Positions 1-8,545 of a stretch of 48,402 nucleotides of DNA are shown here, piece after piece. Source of the stretch: an uncultured Lachnospiraceae bacterium (lineage in GTDB: Bacteria; Bacillota; Clostridia; Lachnospirales; Lachnospiraceae); NCBI GenBank assembly GCA_937965795.1, contig CALCMD010000072.1, positions 1-48,402 of the forward strand. The letters are read 5' to 3'. The notes beneath the pieces were generated by a model. The model saw only the letters and a list, made by a program, of their open reading frames with translations, was not told where the DNA came from and made no database searches. Made by a program: the position numbers and the translations under genes. The stretch's first letter is position 1; every line of letters begins with the position of its first letter.

Positions 1-72
1 TTCTTAGGAGTTAGTTTCCGAATTCCCTGCCCCCGTTTGCGTGGGATACGTTTCCCCCCGGCCTGCGTACGG
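1..72. repeat. Left copy of a 71-72 bp inverted repeat bounding the window
   Basis: Positions 1-72 match the reverse complement of 48331-48401 with two substitutions and one C-run length difference (five C versus four C). Similarity stops abruptly after base 72. The element has no obvious promoter or complete reading frame. As the gene content is chromosomal housekeeping, I read it as one copy of a dispersed repeat at which the contig ends. A mobile-element terminus is possible but not supported by any transposase. Confidence 0.85.
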
Positions 73-103
73 GATGGACGTGATCTCCCACACAAACCGT
101 GAT

Positions 104-131
104 TTGACTTTTTCGCTGATTATGCTATCAT
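104..131 (+). promoter_or_regulatory. Sigma-A promoter of the siroheme dehydrogenase gene
   Basis: TTGACT (104-109) and TATCAT (126-131) are separated by 16 bp, and a TGC extended -10 element precedes the second box. An AGGAG ribosome binding site follows at 154-158, 12 bases ahead of the ATG at 171. Confidence 0.7.
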
Positions 132-170
132 AGATAGATATAAGAATAACCTCAGGAGCGTGAAGCACTT

Positions 171-629
171 ATGTCAAACACAAAAAAGCCTTACTTTCCT
201 ATGTTTGTAGATTTGACTGAAAAGAAAATTGTAGTCGTAGGAGCAGGGACGATCGCCAAACGGCGCATCCGCTCTCTTCTGAATTTTACCAACCGTCTGA
301 TGGTCATTGCACCGGAAGTAAATCAGGAGCTTAAGGATCTCGAAGCCAGCGGACAAATAACTATTCTAAGAAAGAAATATAGCCGGGAAGATATTTATGA
401 TGCCGACCTTGTAATCGCCGCCACCAACGACGCACAGATCAACAATGATATTTACAGCGTATGCAAATGTATGGGAATCACAGTAAACGTGTGCAGTGAT
501 AAAAAGAAATGTGATTTTTATTTCCCCGCCATCGCCTTAAAAGATCAGGTCGTCGTAGGCGCTACCGCCAGCGGTATCAATCACAAAAAAGCAAAGGCCG
601 TTATCGAACAGATACGGGAAATCCTTTAA
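171..629 (+). CDS. Precorrin-2 dehydrogenase / sirohydrochlorin ferrochelatase-like protein (SirC/Met8/CysG N-domain family)
   Basis: This 152-residue protein matches the NAD-binding half of siroheme synthase, which oxidises precorrin-2 to sirohydrochlorin on the way to siroheme or cobalamin. The visible evidence is an N-terminal Rossmann fold with VVVGAGTIAKR (GxGxxA at residues 24-29), a second strand ending in VIAATND, and the family stretch NVCSDKKKCDFYFPA followed by VVVGATASGINHKKAKAV. The length fits stand-alone dehydrogenases (about 150-200 residues) without the CysG methyltransferase domain. The gene has its own promoter and stands alone, with no cobalamin or heme genes beside it in the window. 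Chelatase activity cannot be judged from sequence. Confidence 0.85.
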   Translation: MSNTKKPYFPMFVDLTEKKIVVVGAGTIAKRRIRSLLNFTNRLMVIAPEVNQELKDLEASGQITILRKKYSREDIYDADLVIAATNDAQINNDIYSVCKCMGITVNVCSDKKKCDFYFPAIALKDQVVVGATASGINHKKAKAVIEQIREIL

Positions 630-663
630 AAACATACGGCGTATCCGGAGGCAAAATAAATCC

Positions 664-1536
664 TCACGGACACGCCTTTCTGTAAATCTGCTCGTCCGAA
701 TGGAAATGAAGATACATCTGGGTCGTTGAAATGTCCGAATGCCCCAGTATTTCCTGCACTGCTTTCAGCTCCGTACCATTCTGTACCAGATGAACCGCAA
801 AAGAATGACGCAGAGTATGCGGCGTAATATCTTTTATGATTCTGGCTTTCCCGGCATACTGCTTAATCAATTTCCAGAACCCCTGACGGCTCATAACCCC
901 TCCGGAACAGTTGACAAAAAAATAACTGCTCTCTTTTTCTTTTAAAAGTTCGCCCCGCATGTCATCCGCATAATGCTGCAAAGCCCGTTTTACCCCTTCT
1001 CCAAAGGGTATCACTCTTTCCTTTGCCCCGTCACGACAGACGATATAATTCATTTCCAGATTCACATCCCCCACCTGCACCGCCAAAAGCTCCGACACCC
1101 GCATCCCCGTGGCATACAAAAGCTCCAGCATCGCCTTGTCCCGGCATCCTTTCGGCGTATCGCACACCGGAGCTTCCAGAAAATCACGAACCTCCTGCCG
1201 TGTCAGAATCTCCGGCTCTTTCTTTTCAATATGCGGCGCCCGGATTGTCTCCGATGGATCCTCCATCACACGATGATGTCTGAACATATAGTGGAAATAG
1301 GATTTCATCGATGCAATATGTCTCGATACCGTAGCTGCTGAAAATCCCTCCCTCTCCAGAAAGAGGACATAAGAATTCAGGCTGGTTGGTGTAACATCGG
1401 TCAGTTGTCCAATCCCTTTTGAGCGCAAAAATGCAAACAGCTTTTTTAAATCCCTCTGATATGACATGACCGTGCTTTTCGAAGCCCCCTTCACCTGCTC
1501 CAGATATTTGATAAAATCTGTGATCGTGCTTTCCAT
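664..1536 (-). CDS. xerD: Tyrosine recombinase XerD-like
   Basis: This 290-residue site-specific recombinase has the full catalytic set, numbered from the Met at 1536: R146 (GMRVSE), K172, H240 and R243 (HTLRHSF), H266 (LGHSD) and nucleophile Y275 (TTQMY). The N-terminal SAM-like core-binding domain covers residues 1-100. The start is set at 1536 because AGGAG lies 10 bases upstream; an upstream in-frame TTG at 1578 has no such site. The position two genes from spoIIM is the usual one for clostridial XerD, which with XerC resolves chromosome dimers at dif. XerC versus XerD cannot be fully separated by eye. Confidence 0.9.
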   Translation of the reverse strand: MESTITDFIKYLEQVKGASKSTVMSYQRDLKKLFAFLRSKGIGQLTDVTPTSLNSYVLFLEREGFSAATVSRHIASMKSYFHYMFRHHRVMEDPSETIRAPHIEKKEPEILTRQEVRDFLEAPVCDTPKGCRDKAMLELLYATGMRVSELLAVQVGDVNLEMNYIVCRDGAKERVIPFGEGVKRALQHYADDMRGELLKEKESSYFFVNCSGGVMSRQGFWKLIKQYAGKARIIKDITPHTLRHSFAVHLVQNGTELKAVQEILGHSDISTTQMYLHFHSDEQIYRKACP

Positions 1537-1579
1537 AACTCGTATACTCCTGCCTGAAACATATTCTTTTCTATCCAAA

Positions 1580-1607
1580 AGTATACCAGTTTTTTTGACA
1601 AAATCAA
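1580..1607 (-). promoter_or_regulatory. Promoter of xerD
   Basis: On the minus strand TTGATT (1602-1607) and TATACT (1580-1585) are 16 bp apart. The -35 box lies just before the stop codon of the metallophosphoesterase gene (1609-1611), so xerD can be transcribed independently of the genes upstream. Confidence 0.6.
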
Positions 1608-1608
1608 T

Positions 1609-2343
1609 TCATTTTCCATGCAAATTTTGCTCTTTTTCCATTAAAATCTTCTCCGGCCGGAATTTCAGATAATCGGAAGATACCAGCCTGTACTCGATTC
1701 CATTCACATATCCAAGAAAACTGTCCTGATAGCGCTCCTTCCCGTGGCAATGCGAATAAATCACCTTTTTGGCTCCGTATTCCTCCGCTATCTTCGTAAA
1801 ACCGCTCTCCATCTCACCGATACTGGTCGGCGGATAATGTAAGAACATGAGAAATTTCTCAAATCCGTCCGCAGCCGCGGATTCAAACGAAACACGAAGC
1901 CTTTGCAGCTCCCGGTCACGAATCTTCTCAAAATGTTCCCAGGAATCTTTTCCCTCATAGCAATAACCTTTCGTCCCTACCAGAGCATAATCAGAATAAG
2001 AAGCATGATTGTTCTGCAAAAACGTCATCTTTCCTTCATACAAACGATTTAACTGTTCTGTTTTTTTTACATTCCAGAACATATCATGATTTCCCCGAAG
2101 CAGAATCTTCCGTCCCGGAAGCCCGTCTATAAATTCCAGGTCTTTCTTACTCTCTGCCAGATTCCTTCCCCAGGAATGATCTCCTGTAATAACCACGGTA
2201 TCTTCCGCACGGATGACCTTCTTCCAGTTTTTTTCCAGTTTCCTGACATGATTTTTCCATTCCCGCCCGAACACATCCATCGGCTTGTCCGTTGAAAAAG
2301 AAAGATGCAGGTCACCGATCGCATACAACGACACTGTATTCAC
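1609..2343 (-). CDS. Calcineurin-like metallophosphoesterase
   Basis: The protein carries the ordered metal-binding motifs of the calcineurin-like phosphoesterase superfamily: GDLH (residues 10-13), GDHSWG (54-59), GNHD (84-87), LHYPP (about 168) and SHCHG (about 197). At 244 residues it is the size of a compact single-domain enzyme with no signal peptide or membrane segment. The likely start is a GTG at 2343 with only a weak ribosome binding site. The substrate is unknown; relatives act on nucleotides, phosphoproteins or nucleic acids. It sits between spoIIM and xerD on the same strand, about 100 bp after spoIIM's stop, so cotranscription is possible but not shown. Confidence 0.85.
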   Translation of the reverse strand: MNTVSLYAIGDLHLSFSTDKPMDVFGREWKNHVRKLEKNWKKVIRAEDTVVITGDHSWGRNLAESKKDLEFIDGLPGRKILLRGNHDMFWNVKKTEQLNRLYEGKMTFLQNNHASYSDYALVGTKGYCYEGKDSWEHFEKIRDRELQRLRVSFESAAADGFEKFLMFLHYPPTSIGEMESGFTKIAEEYGAKKVIYSHCHGKERYQDSFLGYVNGIEYRLVSSDYLKFRPEKILMEKEQNLHGK

Positions 2344-2446
2344 CCCATTTATTTTTCAGACTATTTTCATTATACGATACGCTGTCTGCGTTCACAACCC
2401 GTATTTTGCTGCAAAGTATCGTTTCGTCCGTGACATTTTCGTCCCT

Positions 2447-3046
2447 CTATTTCAGGAGAAACCGTATGATCTGCTTTACAAACCAGGGATTCAGACTGCT
2501 TTCCACTAAAATACCAAATGCCATAAACAGGCACATGCCGACGATCAAAAGAAAATACCGTGCAGTACTGTTTGTCATACTCGTCCGGTTTTCCTGTTTA
2601 TTTCCATCCGTCCGCAAATAAATTCCGTTAAGAAAAAATGCCCATGCCGGCACATAAATTAAAATCTGAGGAAAAAGAGCCACACCGCTGAACAAAAGCC
2701 CCTCAAGTCCCAGTTTTAATACCGCGATTCCAAAAAGCGTTCCTGCGGAAAATCCCATCCACATCACGTACACGACTGCACAGGGCAGCCCTGCCACGGT
2801 AAAACCCGCAAGCCAGAGAAGAAAAATCCACTTCATCCGTTTTCCGAGAATATAAAGAAACAACCCGGTAGTATCAATTTCCAGATACTTATACTGTCTT
2901 AGAAAATAGTCGCTCAAAATTCCTGCTCTTCCCACGGCAGAATCTGCCAGCACATTTACCGCCATTGCTCCCATTGTAATGCCCAATACCAAAAGAACCG
3001 CTGCACTTCTTAAAAATCCGGCATTCATTCCCCATTTTTTCACCAT
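2447..3046 (-). CDS. spoIIM: Stage II sporulation protein M
   Basis: This 199-residue membrane protein has hydrophobic segments near residues 12-34, 72-110, 114-138 and 163-190, matching the size and topology of SpoIIM. In Bacillus, SpoIIM works with SpoIID and SpoIIP in septal peptidoglycan removal and engulfment. Here no spoIID or spoIIP is nearby. A GGAGG site lies only three bases before the ATG at 3046, and the following GTG codon is a possible alternative start. Its position beside xerD and upstream of rny-recX-recA is typical of Clostridia and supports a spore-forming organism. Assignment rests on family resemblance and context. Confidence 0.85.
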   Translation of the reverse strand: MVKKWGMNAGFLRSAAVLLVLGITMGAMAVNVLADSAVGRAGILSDYFLRQYKYLEIDTTGLFLYILGKRMKWIFLLWLAGFTVAGLPCAVVYVMWMGFSAGTLFGIAVLKLGLEGLLFSGVALFPQILIYVPAWAFFLNGIYLRTDGNKQENRTSMTNSTARYFLLIVGMCLFMAFGILVESSLNPWFVKQIIRFLLK

Positions 3047-3104
3047 CTACCTCCGAACCCGCCGTCAAACATTCCACTAATACCTTCCACTATATGTATG
3101 CACT

Positions 3105-3142
3105 AAAAAAGCTCCATAGACTTTCATCTACAGAGCTTTTAT
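3105..3142 (-). terminator. Rho-independent terminator after rny
   Basis: On the minus strand AAAAGCTC pairs with GAGCTTTT, extended inward by a wobble-rich stem around the loop TGAAAG and followed by a run of T. It lies between the rny stop and spoIIM. Confidence 0.7.
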
Positions 3143-3176
3143 TAAGCTAAATGTTTGAATTTATGAAACTGTGTAG

Positions 3177-4733
3177 TTATTTTGCATAGCCAACGGCCCT
3201 CGATTCACGAATGACGCTGACTTTAATCTGTCCCGGATATTCCAGTTCTGCTTCAATCTGCTTCGCAATATCTCTTGCGATCAATACCATATCCGCATCG
3301 CTGACCTGTTCTGGAACTACCATAACTCGAATCTCTCTACCTGCCTGAATAGCAAAGGATTTATCTACACCCTTAAAGGTGTTCGCAATATCTTCTAACT
3401 GTTTTAATCGATTTGTATATGTTTCCAGTGTCTCTCTTCTTGCACCCGGACGCGCTGCGGAAATCGTATCCGCTGCCTGTACGATACATGCAACCAGTGA
3501 CTCTGGTTCTACATCTCCGTGATGTGATTCAACCGCATTGATCACAAGCGGAGACTCTTTGTACTTCTTACATAAATCAGCACCGATCTGAATATGTGAA
3601 CCTTCTATCTCATGATCGATGGATTTACCAATATCATGCAATAAACCAGCGCGCTTTGCCAGTCTGATATCTACGCCGATCTCGCCTGCCAGCAGCCCGG
3701 AAAGCTGTGCGACTTCGATCGAATGTTTTAACGCATTCTGACCATAGCTGGTTCGAAATTTCATTCTTCCAAGTAAACGCACCAACTCAGGATGGATGCC
3801 ATGCACGCCAACCTCCAAAGTTGCCGCCTCTCCCTCTTCGCGAATCATTGTTTCTACTTCTCTTTGTGCTTTTTCCACCATTTCTTCAATTCTGGCCGGA
3901 TGGATTCTTCCATCTACGATCAGTTTTTCAAGCGCAATCCTTGCGACTTCCCTTCGAATGGGGTCAAAACCTGATAAAATAACTGCTTCCGGTGTATCAT
4001 CAATAATCAGATCCACACCTGTCATGGTTTCCAGGGTACGGATATTCCTTCCCTCTCTACCGATAATTCTTCCCTTCATCTCGTCGTTAGGAAGCTGAAC
4101 TACAGAAATTGTAGTTTCTGCCACATGGTCAGCCGCACATTTCTGTATTGCTGTTACCACGTACTCTTTTGCCTTCTTTGCGGCGTCTTCTTTCGCCCTG
4201 CTTTCAAGCTCTTTGTAGAGCTTCGCAGTATCGCTCTTTACTTCGTCTTCAACAGTTTTTAAAAGATAATCTTTTGCCTGTTCGGAGGTCAAACCTGAGA
4301 TTCTCTCCAGTTCCTGTACCCGTTTTTCATTTAGCTCTTCTACTTCAATACTTTTTCTTTTTAAATCTTCTTCTTTCGCTGCTAATCCTGATTCTCTTCT
4401 CTCGATTGCATCCGCCTTTTTATCAATGGCTTCTTCCTTTGATAAAACGCGTTTTTCGTAACGCTGAAGCTCAGAACGTCTCTCCCTTGTTTCCCGTTCA
4501 AGTTCATTTTTTGTCTTTAAAGACTCTTCCTTGACTTCGAGTAAGGCTTCCCGCTTCTTTGTCTCTGCCGTCTTGAGCGCATCGTCTATTATCTTTCTTG
4601 CCTTTTCTTCCGCACTTCCAATTTTCGCTTCAACAACTTTCTTATGGTATGCGGTAGCTACAGGCCATGTAATAGCAACAGCTATCATCAGTGTGATTAC
4701 AACAGCTATGATTGTAATTACTGCACTCGGCAC
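3177..4733 (-). CDS. rny: Ribonuclease Y
   Basis: RNase Y is the membrane-anchored endoribonuclease that starts much mRNA decay in Firmicutes. The 518-residue protein shows the family order: an N-terminal transmembrane helix (about 5-27), a long charged coiled coil (about 30-200) with a repeated KREALLEVKEE-type pattern, a KH RNA-binding domain with GRIIGREGRNIR, and an HD domain with HDIGKSIDHE (His-Asp near residue 365). The start is a GTG at 4733 with AAGGAGG seven bases before it. The gene follows recX by about 70 bp and has its own promoter inside the recX end. Length matches the family (about 510-520). Confidence 0.97.
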   Translation of the reverse strand: MPSAVITIIAVVITLMIAVAITWPVATAYHKKVVEAKIGSAEEKARKIIDDALKTAETKKREALLEVKEESLKTKNELERETRERRSELQRYEKRVLSKEEAIDKKADAIERRESGLAAKEEDLKRKSIEVEELNEKRVQELERISGLTSEQAKDYLLKTVEDEVKSDTAKLYKELESRAKEDAAKKAKEYVVTAIQKCAADHVAETTISVVQLPNDEMKGRIIGREGRNIRTLETMTGVDLIIDDTPEAVILSGFDPIRREVARIALEKLIVDGRIHPARIEEMVEKAQREVETMIREEGEAATLEVGVHGIHPELVRLLGRMKFRTSYGQNALKHSIEVAQLSGLLAGEIGVDIRLAKRAGLLHDIGKSIDHEIEGSHIQIGADLCKKYKESPLVINAVESHHGDVEPESLVACIVQAADTISAARPGARRETLETYTNRLKQLEDIANTFKGVDKSFAIQAGREIRVMVVPEQVSDADMVLIARDIAKQIEAELEYPGQIKVSVIRESRAVGYAK

Positions 4734-4780
4734 AGGAGCACCTCCTTATTTATTTTTCATTGTACAAAAACAACGTATTA

Positions 4781-4809
4781 ATTTTATCGTGTTTTGTGCA
4801 CATTGTCAA
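4781..4809 (-). promoter_or_regulatory. Promoter of rny, partly inside recX
   Basis: Minus-strand TTGACA (4804-4809) and TAAAAT (4781-4786) have an exact 17 bp spacer. The -35 box overlaps the end of recX, so rny is uncoupled from the SOS-controlled recA-recX unit. Confidence 0.75.
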
Positions 4810-5414
4810 GAATATTCTTCTCCCCGAAGTGCTTTCCCGATCTCCTGTGAGGAAAATCCTTTCCCCATCAGGAATCTGTACATCTTCTGTTTTTCTTTCG
4901 GCGAGGCTGTCTGCGTATCCATGTGCTTTTTCTCCAGCCAGCGTCGGATCAGCACTCCTTCATCCACTGGCTCTTTCTCTTCATATGCCGCCAGAATCAC
5001 TCCTTTGGAAATTCCTTTCTGCATCAGTTCACAGGTAATCTGACGCCTGCTTTTGGACGCCTGCCTGCTGTCAATATAACGACTGGCGTAAGCCTCGTCA
5101 TTTACATATCCATAACTCTTTACATAAGAAAGCGCAAGATCGATAATCTCTTCCGGATAATCTCCCTGATCCAGTTTCTGCCGAAGCTGAAACTCGGTTC
5201 TGTCCATGACCTTCAAAAGATTCATACAGCGAAGCTTCGCCCTCTTTGCGAGCACTGTGTCCATAATCTCCCGGTAAGTCTCCTCCGGCAGTTCCCTTCC
5301 TTCTTTCACTCCATAACGGGAAAGCTCGCCTCTGTATAATACAAAGGCAAGCCGCTCATCAATATAAATCCTGCTTCTTTCTTTTCCCAAAGGTTCTATC
5401 TTTGTGACTGTCAC
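4806..5414 (-). CDS. recX: Regulatory protein RecX
   Basis: RecX binds RecA filaments and limits their extension. The 202-residue protein has the repeated three-helix RecX pattern, visible as RTEFQLRQKLDQGDYPEEII, YVKSYGYVNDEAYASRYI and RQITCELMQKGISKGVI. The start is a GTG whose GTGA overlaps the recA stop by four bases, with GGAGAATCATC upstream supplying the ribosome binding site. This arrangement implies translational coupling to recA. It should therefore share the LexA-controlled recA promoter. A length near 200 is normal for Firmicutes RecX. Confidence 0.95.
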   Translation of the reverse strand: MTVTKIEPLGKERSRIYIDERLAFVLYRGELSRYGVKEGRELPEETYREIMDTVLAKRAKLRCMNLLKVMDRTEFQLRQKLDQGDYPEEIIDLALSYVKSYGYVNDEAYASRYIDSRQASKSRRQITCELMQKGISKGVILAAYEEKEPVDEGVLIRRWLEKKHMDTQTASPKEKQKMYRFLMGKGFSSQEIGKALRGEEYS

Positions 5415-6478
5415 GATGATTCTCCATCAGCCGTACGGGCCGTTTCCCCTGCTTCTCCCTCCGGCTGCTCTTCCTTTTTCTTTCCGTCCAGTCCAAGATT
5501 CTCACGTACTTTTCGCTCTACTTCCGCCATAATATCCGGATTCTCTCTCAGGTAATTTTTGGAATTTTCACGTCCCTGTCCAATCTTGACATTATTATAG
5601 GCATACCATGCGCCGCTTTTTACAATCACTCCATTATTCGCCGCCAGATCCAGAAGATCGCCCTCTCTGGAGATTCCCTTTCCAAACATGATATCAAATT
5701 CCGCTTCCTTAAAAGGCGGTGCAATCTTATTCTTTACGACCTTGATCCTTGTTCTGTTTCCAATCACCTCTCCTCCCTGTTTCAGGGACTCAATCCGCCG
5801 GACGTCCAGACGGATGGAAGAATAAAACTTTAACGCGCGTCCTCCTGTCGTCGTCTCAGGGCTTCCAAACATGACACCCACCTTCTCACGAAGCTGATTG
5901 ATAAAAATAATCGTGCAATTATACTTGCTGGTAACTCCCGTCAGTTTCCTGAGCGCCTGAGACATCAGGCGGGCCTGAAGTCCTACGTGTGAATCACCCA
6001 TATCTCCGTCAATCTCCGCTTTCGGCACAAGCGCTGCTACGGAATCCACGATGATAATATCTACTGCGCCGGAACGCACCATCGTCTCTGTGATCTCCAG
6101 CGCCTGCTCGCCGTTATCCGGCTGGGAAATATACAGGTTGTCAATGTCTACACCAATATTTTTCGCATATACCGGGTCCAATGCGTGCTCCGCATCAATA
6201 AATCCGGCGATTCCTCCCCTTTTCTGAACCTCTGCCACCATATGCAGCGCCACTGTCGTTTTACCGCTGGACTCCGGCCCGTAAACTTCCACGATCCTTC
6301 CTTTTGGGATTCCCCCAAGTCCCAGAGCAACATCCAGGCTCAGGCAGCCTGTAGGAATCGTTTCCACGTTCATATTTTTGCCGGAATCTCCCAGTTTCAT
6401 GACAGCTCCCTTGCCAAAATCTTTTTCTATCTTACTAATGGCGGCGTCCAGCGCCTTTAACTTTTCTTCCTGAACCAT
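5411..6478 (-). CDS. recA: Recombinase RecA
   Basis: RecA forms filaments on single-stranded DNA, promotes strand exchange and activates LexA cleavage. From the Met at 6478 the protein is 355 residues with Walker A GPESSGKT (67-74), Walker B IIIVDSVAALVPKAE, the loop segment FINQLREKVGVMFGSPETTT and an acidic C-terminal tail. The start at 6478 is preferred over an upstream ATG because AAGGAG sits nine bases before it and the family sequence begins there. The gene lies directly behind a perfect consensus promoter and an SOS box, and overlaps recX by four bases. Confidence 0.98.
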   Translation of the reverse strand: MVQEEKLKALDAAISKIEKDFGKGAVMKLGDSGKNMNVETIPTGCLSLDVALGLGGIPKGRIVEVYGPESSGKTTVALHMVAEVQKRGGIAGFIDAEHALDPVYAKNIGVDIDNLYISQPDNGEQALEITETMVRSGAVDIIIVDSVAALVPKAEIDGDMGDSHVGLQARLMSQALRKLTGVTSKYNCTIIFINQLREKVGVMFGSPETTTGGRALKFYSSIRLDVRRIESLKQGGEVIGNRTRIKVVKNKIAPPFKEAEFDIMFGKGISREGDLLDLAANNGVIVKSGAWYAYNNVKIGQGRENSKNYLRENPDIMAEVERKVRENLGLDGKKKEEQPEGEAGETARTADGESS

Positions 6479-6502
6479 ACATCCAATCTCCTTTTCCTTT
6501 TG

Positions 6503-6516
6503 CGAACTAATGTTCG
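6503..6516 (-). promoter_or_regulatory. LexA/DinR SOS box in the recA leader
   Basis: The sequence CGAAC-N4-GTTCG is a perfect Firmicutes LexA operator. It lies about 15-28 bases downstream of the recA -10 box, overlapping the start of the transcript, where LexA would block transcription until RecA activation. Confidence 0.9.
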
Positions 6517-6530
6517 TTTCTCTCTTTTTT

Positions 6531-6559
6531 ATCATATTACATTTTAACCGGATTGTCAA
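6531..6559 (-). promoter_or_regulatory. Promoter of recA-recX
   Basis: Minus-strand TTGACA (6554-6559) and TATGAT (6531-6536) are separated by exactly 17 bp. The SOS box follows immediately downstream. Confidence 0.85.
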
Positions 6560-6677
6560 CTTCTTTCTTTTCCCCCGGCGGAAGCAAAATGTCCTGATTT
6601 TCCCGATCTGTTTTTGTTTTTACTATATCACACACCTTATAAACATGCAATATATTATTTTTATACCGCGTGCAAAC

Positions 6678-6708
6678 TAAAAAGAGCGCGGTTTTTCTGT
6701 CCGCACTC
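6678..6708 (-). terminator. Terminator after the D,D-carboxypeptidase gene
   Basis: On the minus strand GAGTGCGG pairs with CCGCGCTC (one G-T wobble) around a nine-base loop and is followed by five T. It separates this gene from the recA promoter. Confidence 0.75.
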
Positions 6709-6720
6709 CTCTTACTTCTC

Positions 6721-7767
6721 TTAAAATACAAGATTCCGATACACCGCATACGCATCCAGAATATGAAACTGCTCGGTTTCGTGATTTCCCTGCGCTCCTG
6801 CGGTAACAAGCAAAAATGTTTCTCCATTTATTTCTGCAAAACTGGCAAGACAAAGTCCCGCCTCCTCCGTGTAACCTGTCTTTCCCCCCTGAATAAGTCC
6901 GCTGTCCCGAATCTCCTCCGTCATGCTGCCAAACAGGGTGCTGTAAAAAGTAATGCCGTCCGGATGAAGATCTGTCGTCTCCGTGCTGTGATATGCGCTG
7001 GATGCGATCTCGCGAAAGGTATCATTTTGCAGCGCATATTCCAGAAGCTTCTCTATATCCGCAGCCGTTGTATAATGATCCGGATCATGCAGTCCGCTGG
7101 CATTGACAAAATGTGTCCCTGTCATGCCAAGCTCGGCCGCTTTCTGGTTCATCAGCTCCGCAAACGCCTCCTCCGAACCGGCCACATAATCCGCCAATCC
7201 CGTGCAGCACTCTGCTCCGGAAGGAAGCAGCACGCCATAGAGCAAATCCCGTGCCGTTACGGTTTCTCCCGGCAAAAATCCCGCCATAGACGCCTCCTGA
7301 CGGTACAGCTCATCAAACATCTCCTCTGAAAGTCTTACAGATACCTGTAAATTCGGAATTTTTTCCAGAATGACTATCGCCGTCATGATCTTCGTCATAG
7401 AAGCAGGATAGATCTGCTCTGTGCTTCCTTTATCCAGGAGTACCTCTCCTGTTTTTGCACGAACCAGAATCGCGTTTGCGCTGTATAAATCCTCTTTTGC
7501 AAGATTGAAAGATACGGGAGATTCCGTTGCCAGTTCCGTGGGCGTTTCCTTCTCTTCCCCGCCGTTTTCCTTTTCCTCCGTCTGCATTTCCTGTTCCGTT
7601 ACTGCCTGTCGTTTCTGATTCCCTTTTTTCGGATGGCTCTTTAAATTTCTTCCAAGCAGAATTCCCAGAAAAATCAAAATCACCAGCAGAAGGAAAAGCA
7701 CCAGCCATGCCTTTGCCCTCTGCCTTCTTCTTCTCGCCCGTCTGTTTGCACTTTCCCGTGTATTCAT
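6721..7767 (-). CDS. D-alanyl-D-alanine carboxypeptidase (serine peptidase family S11)
   Basis: The protein belongs to the low-molecular-weight penicillin-binding proteins that trim the terminal D-Ala of peptidoglycan stem peptides. It has an Arg-rich cytoplasmic start, one membrane helix (AWLVLFLLLVILIFLGILLG), a Glu/Thr-rich linker, then the S11 domain with SxxK as PASMTK and KTG as QGGKTGYT. The usual SxN motif reads SGA in LLPSGAECC, which is unusual. The start at 7767 has AGGAG seven bases upstream. The C terminus ends soon after the catalytic domain without the long DacA beta-domain and amphipathic anchor, so anchoring is N-terminal. The exact paralogue (DacA or DacF type) is not clear. 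Confidence 0.88.
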   Translation of the reverse strand: MNTRESANRRARRRRQRAKAWLVLFLLLVILIFLGILLGRNLKSHPKKGNQKRQAVTEQEMQTEEKENGGEEKETPTELATESPVSFNLAKEDLYSANAILVRAKTGEVLLDKGSTEQIYPASMTKIMTAIVILEKIPNLQVSVRLSEEMFDELYRQEASMAGFLPGETVTARDLLYGVLLPSGAECCTGLADYVAGSEEAFAELMNQKAAELGMTGTHFVNASGLHDPDHYTTAADIEKLLEYALQNDTFREIASSAYHSTETTDLHPDGITFYSTLFGSMTEEIRDSGLIQGGKTGYTEEAGLCLASFAEINGETFLLVTAGAQGNHETEQFHILDAYAVYRNLVF

Positions 7768-7879
7768 CTTTTCTCTCCTGTTTTTCATGATTCGTGCGGT
7801 TTTTGTCAACACAGACTTATCTTATCATACTTTTCCCAAAAGAATCCCTGAACTCTCTTAAAAATTCCTTTTTTATCTC

Positions 7880-8545
7880 TTATATTTTCTCCGCTACTTC
7901 CCCACGCTTTTTATAAATGCTGTTTGCCGGTATTACCTCTCTGACAGAAGACAGCGGATAAATATTACTGCGCGGCCCCACAACGGTTCCCGGGTTCAGC
8001 ACAGAACCGCATCCGACTTCTACTTCATCCCCAATCATGGCTCCGAATTTTTTTAATCCCGTTTCCATCCGCTCTTTTCCATCCTTTACAACCACCAGCT
8101 TCTTATCGGACTTCACATTGGAAGTAATGGAGCCTGCGCCCATATGCGCTTTATAGCCGAGAATCGAATCCCCCACGTAATTATAATGAGGAACCTGCAC
8201 TTTATTAAAGAGAATCACATTTTTCAGCTCTGTGGAATTTCCCACAACGGCTCCTTCTCCCACCAGTGCATTTCCACGGATAAACGCACAGTGGCGTACC
8301 TCCGCCTCTTTTCCAATAATTGCAGGGCCGTGGATATATGCCGTCGGGGCCACTTTCGCAGACTTTGCCACCCATACGTCCTCCCCTCGCTTTTCATACT
8401 CCTCTTCACGCAGCGTTTCACCAAGTTTCCTGATGAAATCACCGATCTTTGGCAGCACCTCCCACGGATATTCCGCTCCTTCAAACAGCTCCTTTGCAGC
8501 CGTCTCGTTCAGGTTATACAGATTTTTAATCTTACAGGTTTCCAT
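7880..8545 (-). CDS. Left-handed beta-helix (hexapeptide-repeat) protein, GlmU C-domain-like
   Basis: The 221-residue protein is dominated by hexapeptide repeats (for example SAKVAPTAYIHGPAIIGKEA and VGEGAVVGNSTELKNVILFN) that form a left-handed beta helix, as in the acetyltransferase half of GlmU and related sugar-nucleotide enzymes. There is no nucleotidyltransferase domain, only a helical N-terminal segment of about 55 residues. The ATG shares one base with the topB stop (TAATG), so the two are translationally coupled. Such proteins are often labelled UDP-GlcNAc diphosphorylase by homology, but this one lacks that domain. Acyl or acetyl transfer is plausible; the substrate is unknown. Confidence 0.75.
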   Translation of the reverse strand: METCKIKNLYNLNETAAKELFEGAEYPWEVLPKIGDFIRKLGETLREEEYEKRGEDVWVAKSAKVAPTAYIHGPAIIGKEAEVRHCAFIRGNALVGEGAVVGNSTELKNVILFNKVQVPHYNYVGDSILGYKAHMGAGSITSNVKSDKKLVVVKDGKERMETGLKKFGAMIGDEVEVGCGSVLNPGTVVGPRSNIYPLSSVREVIPANSIYKKRGEVAEKI

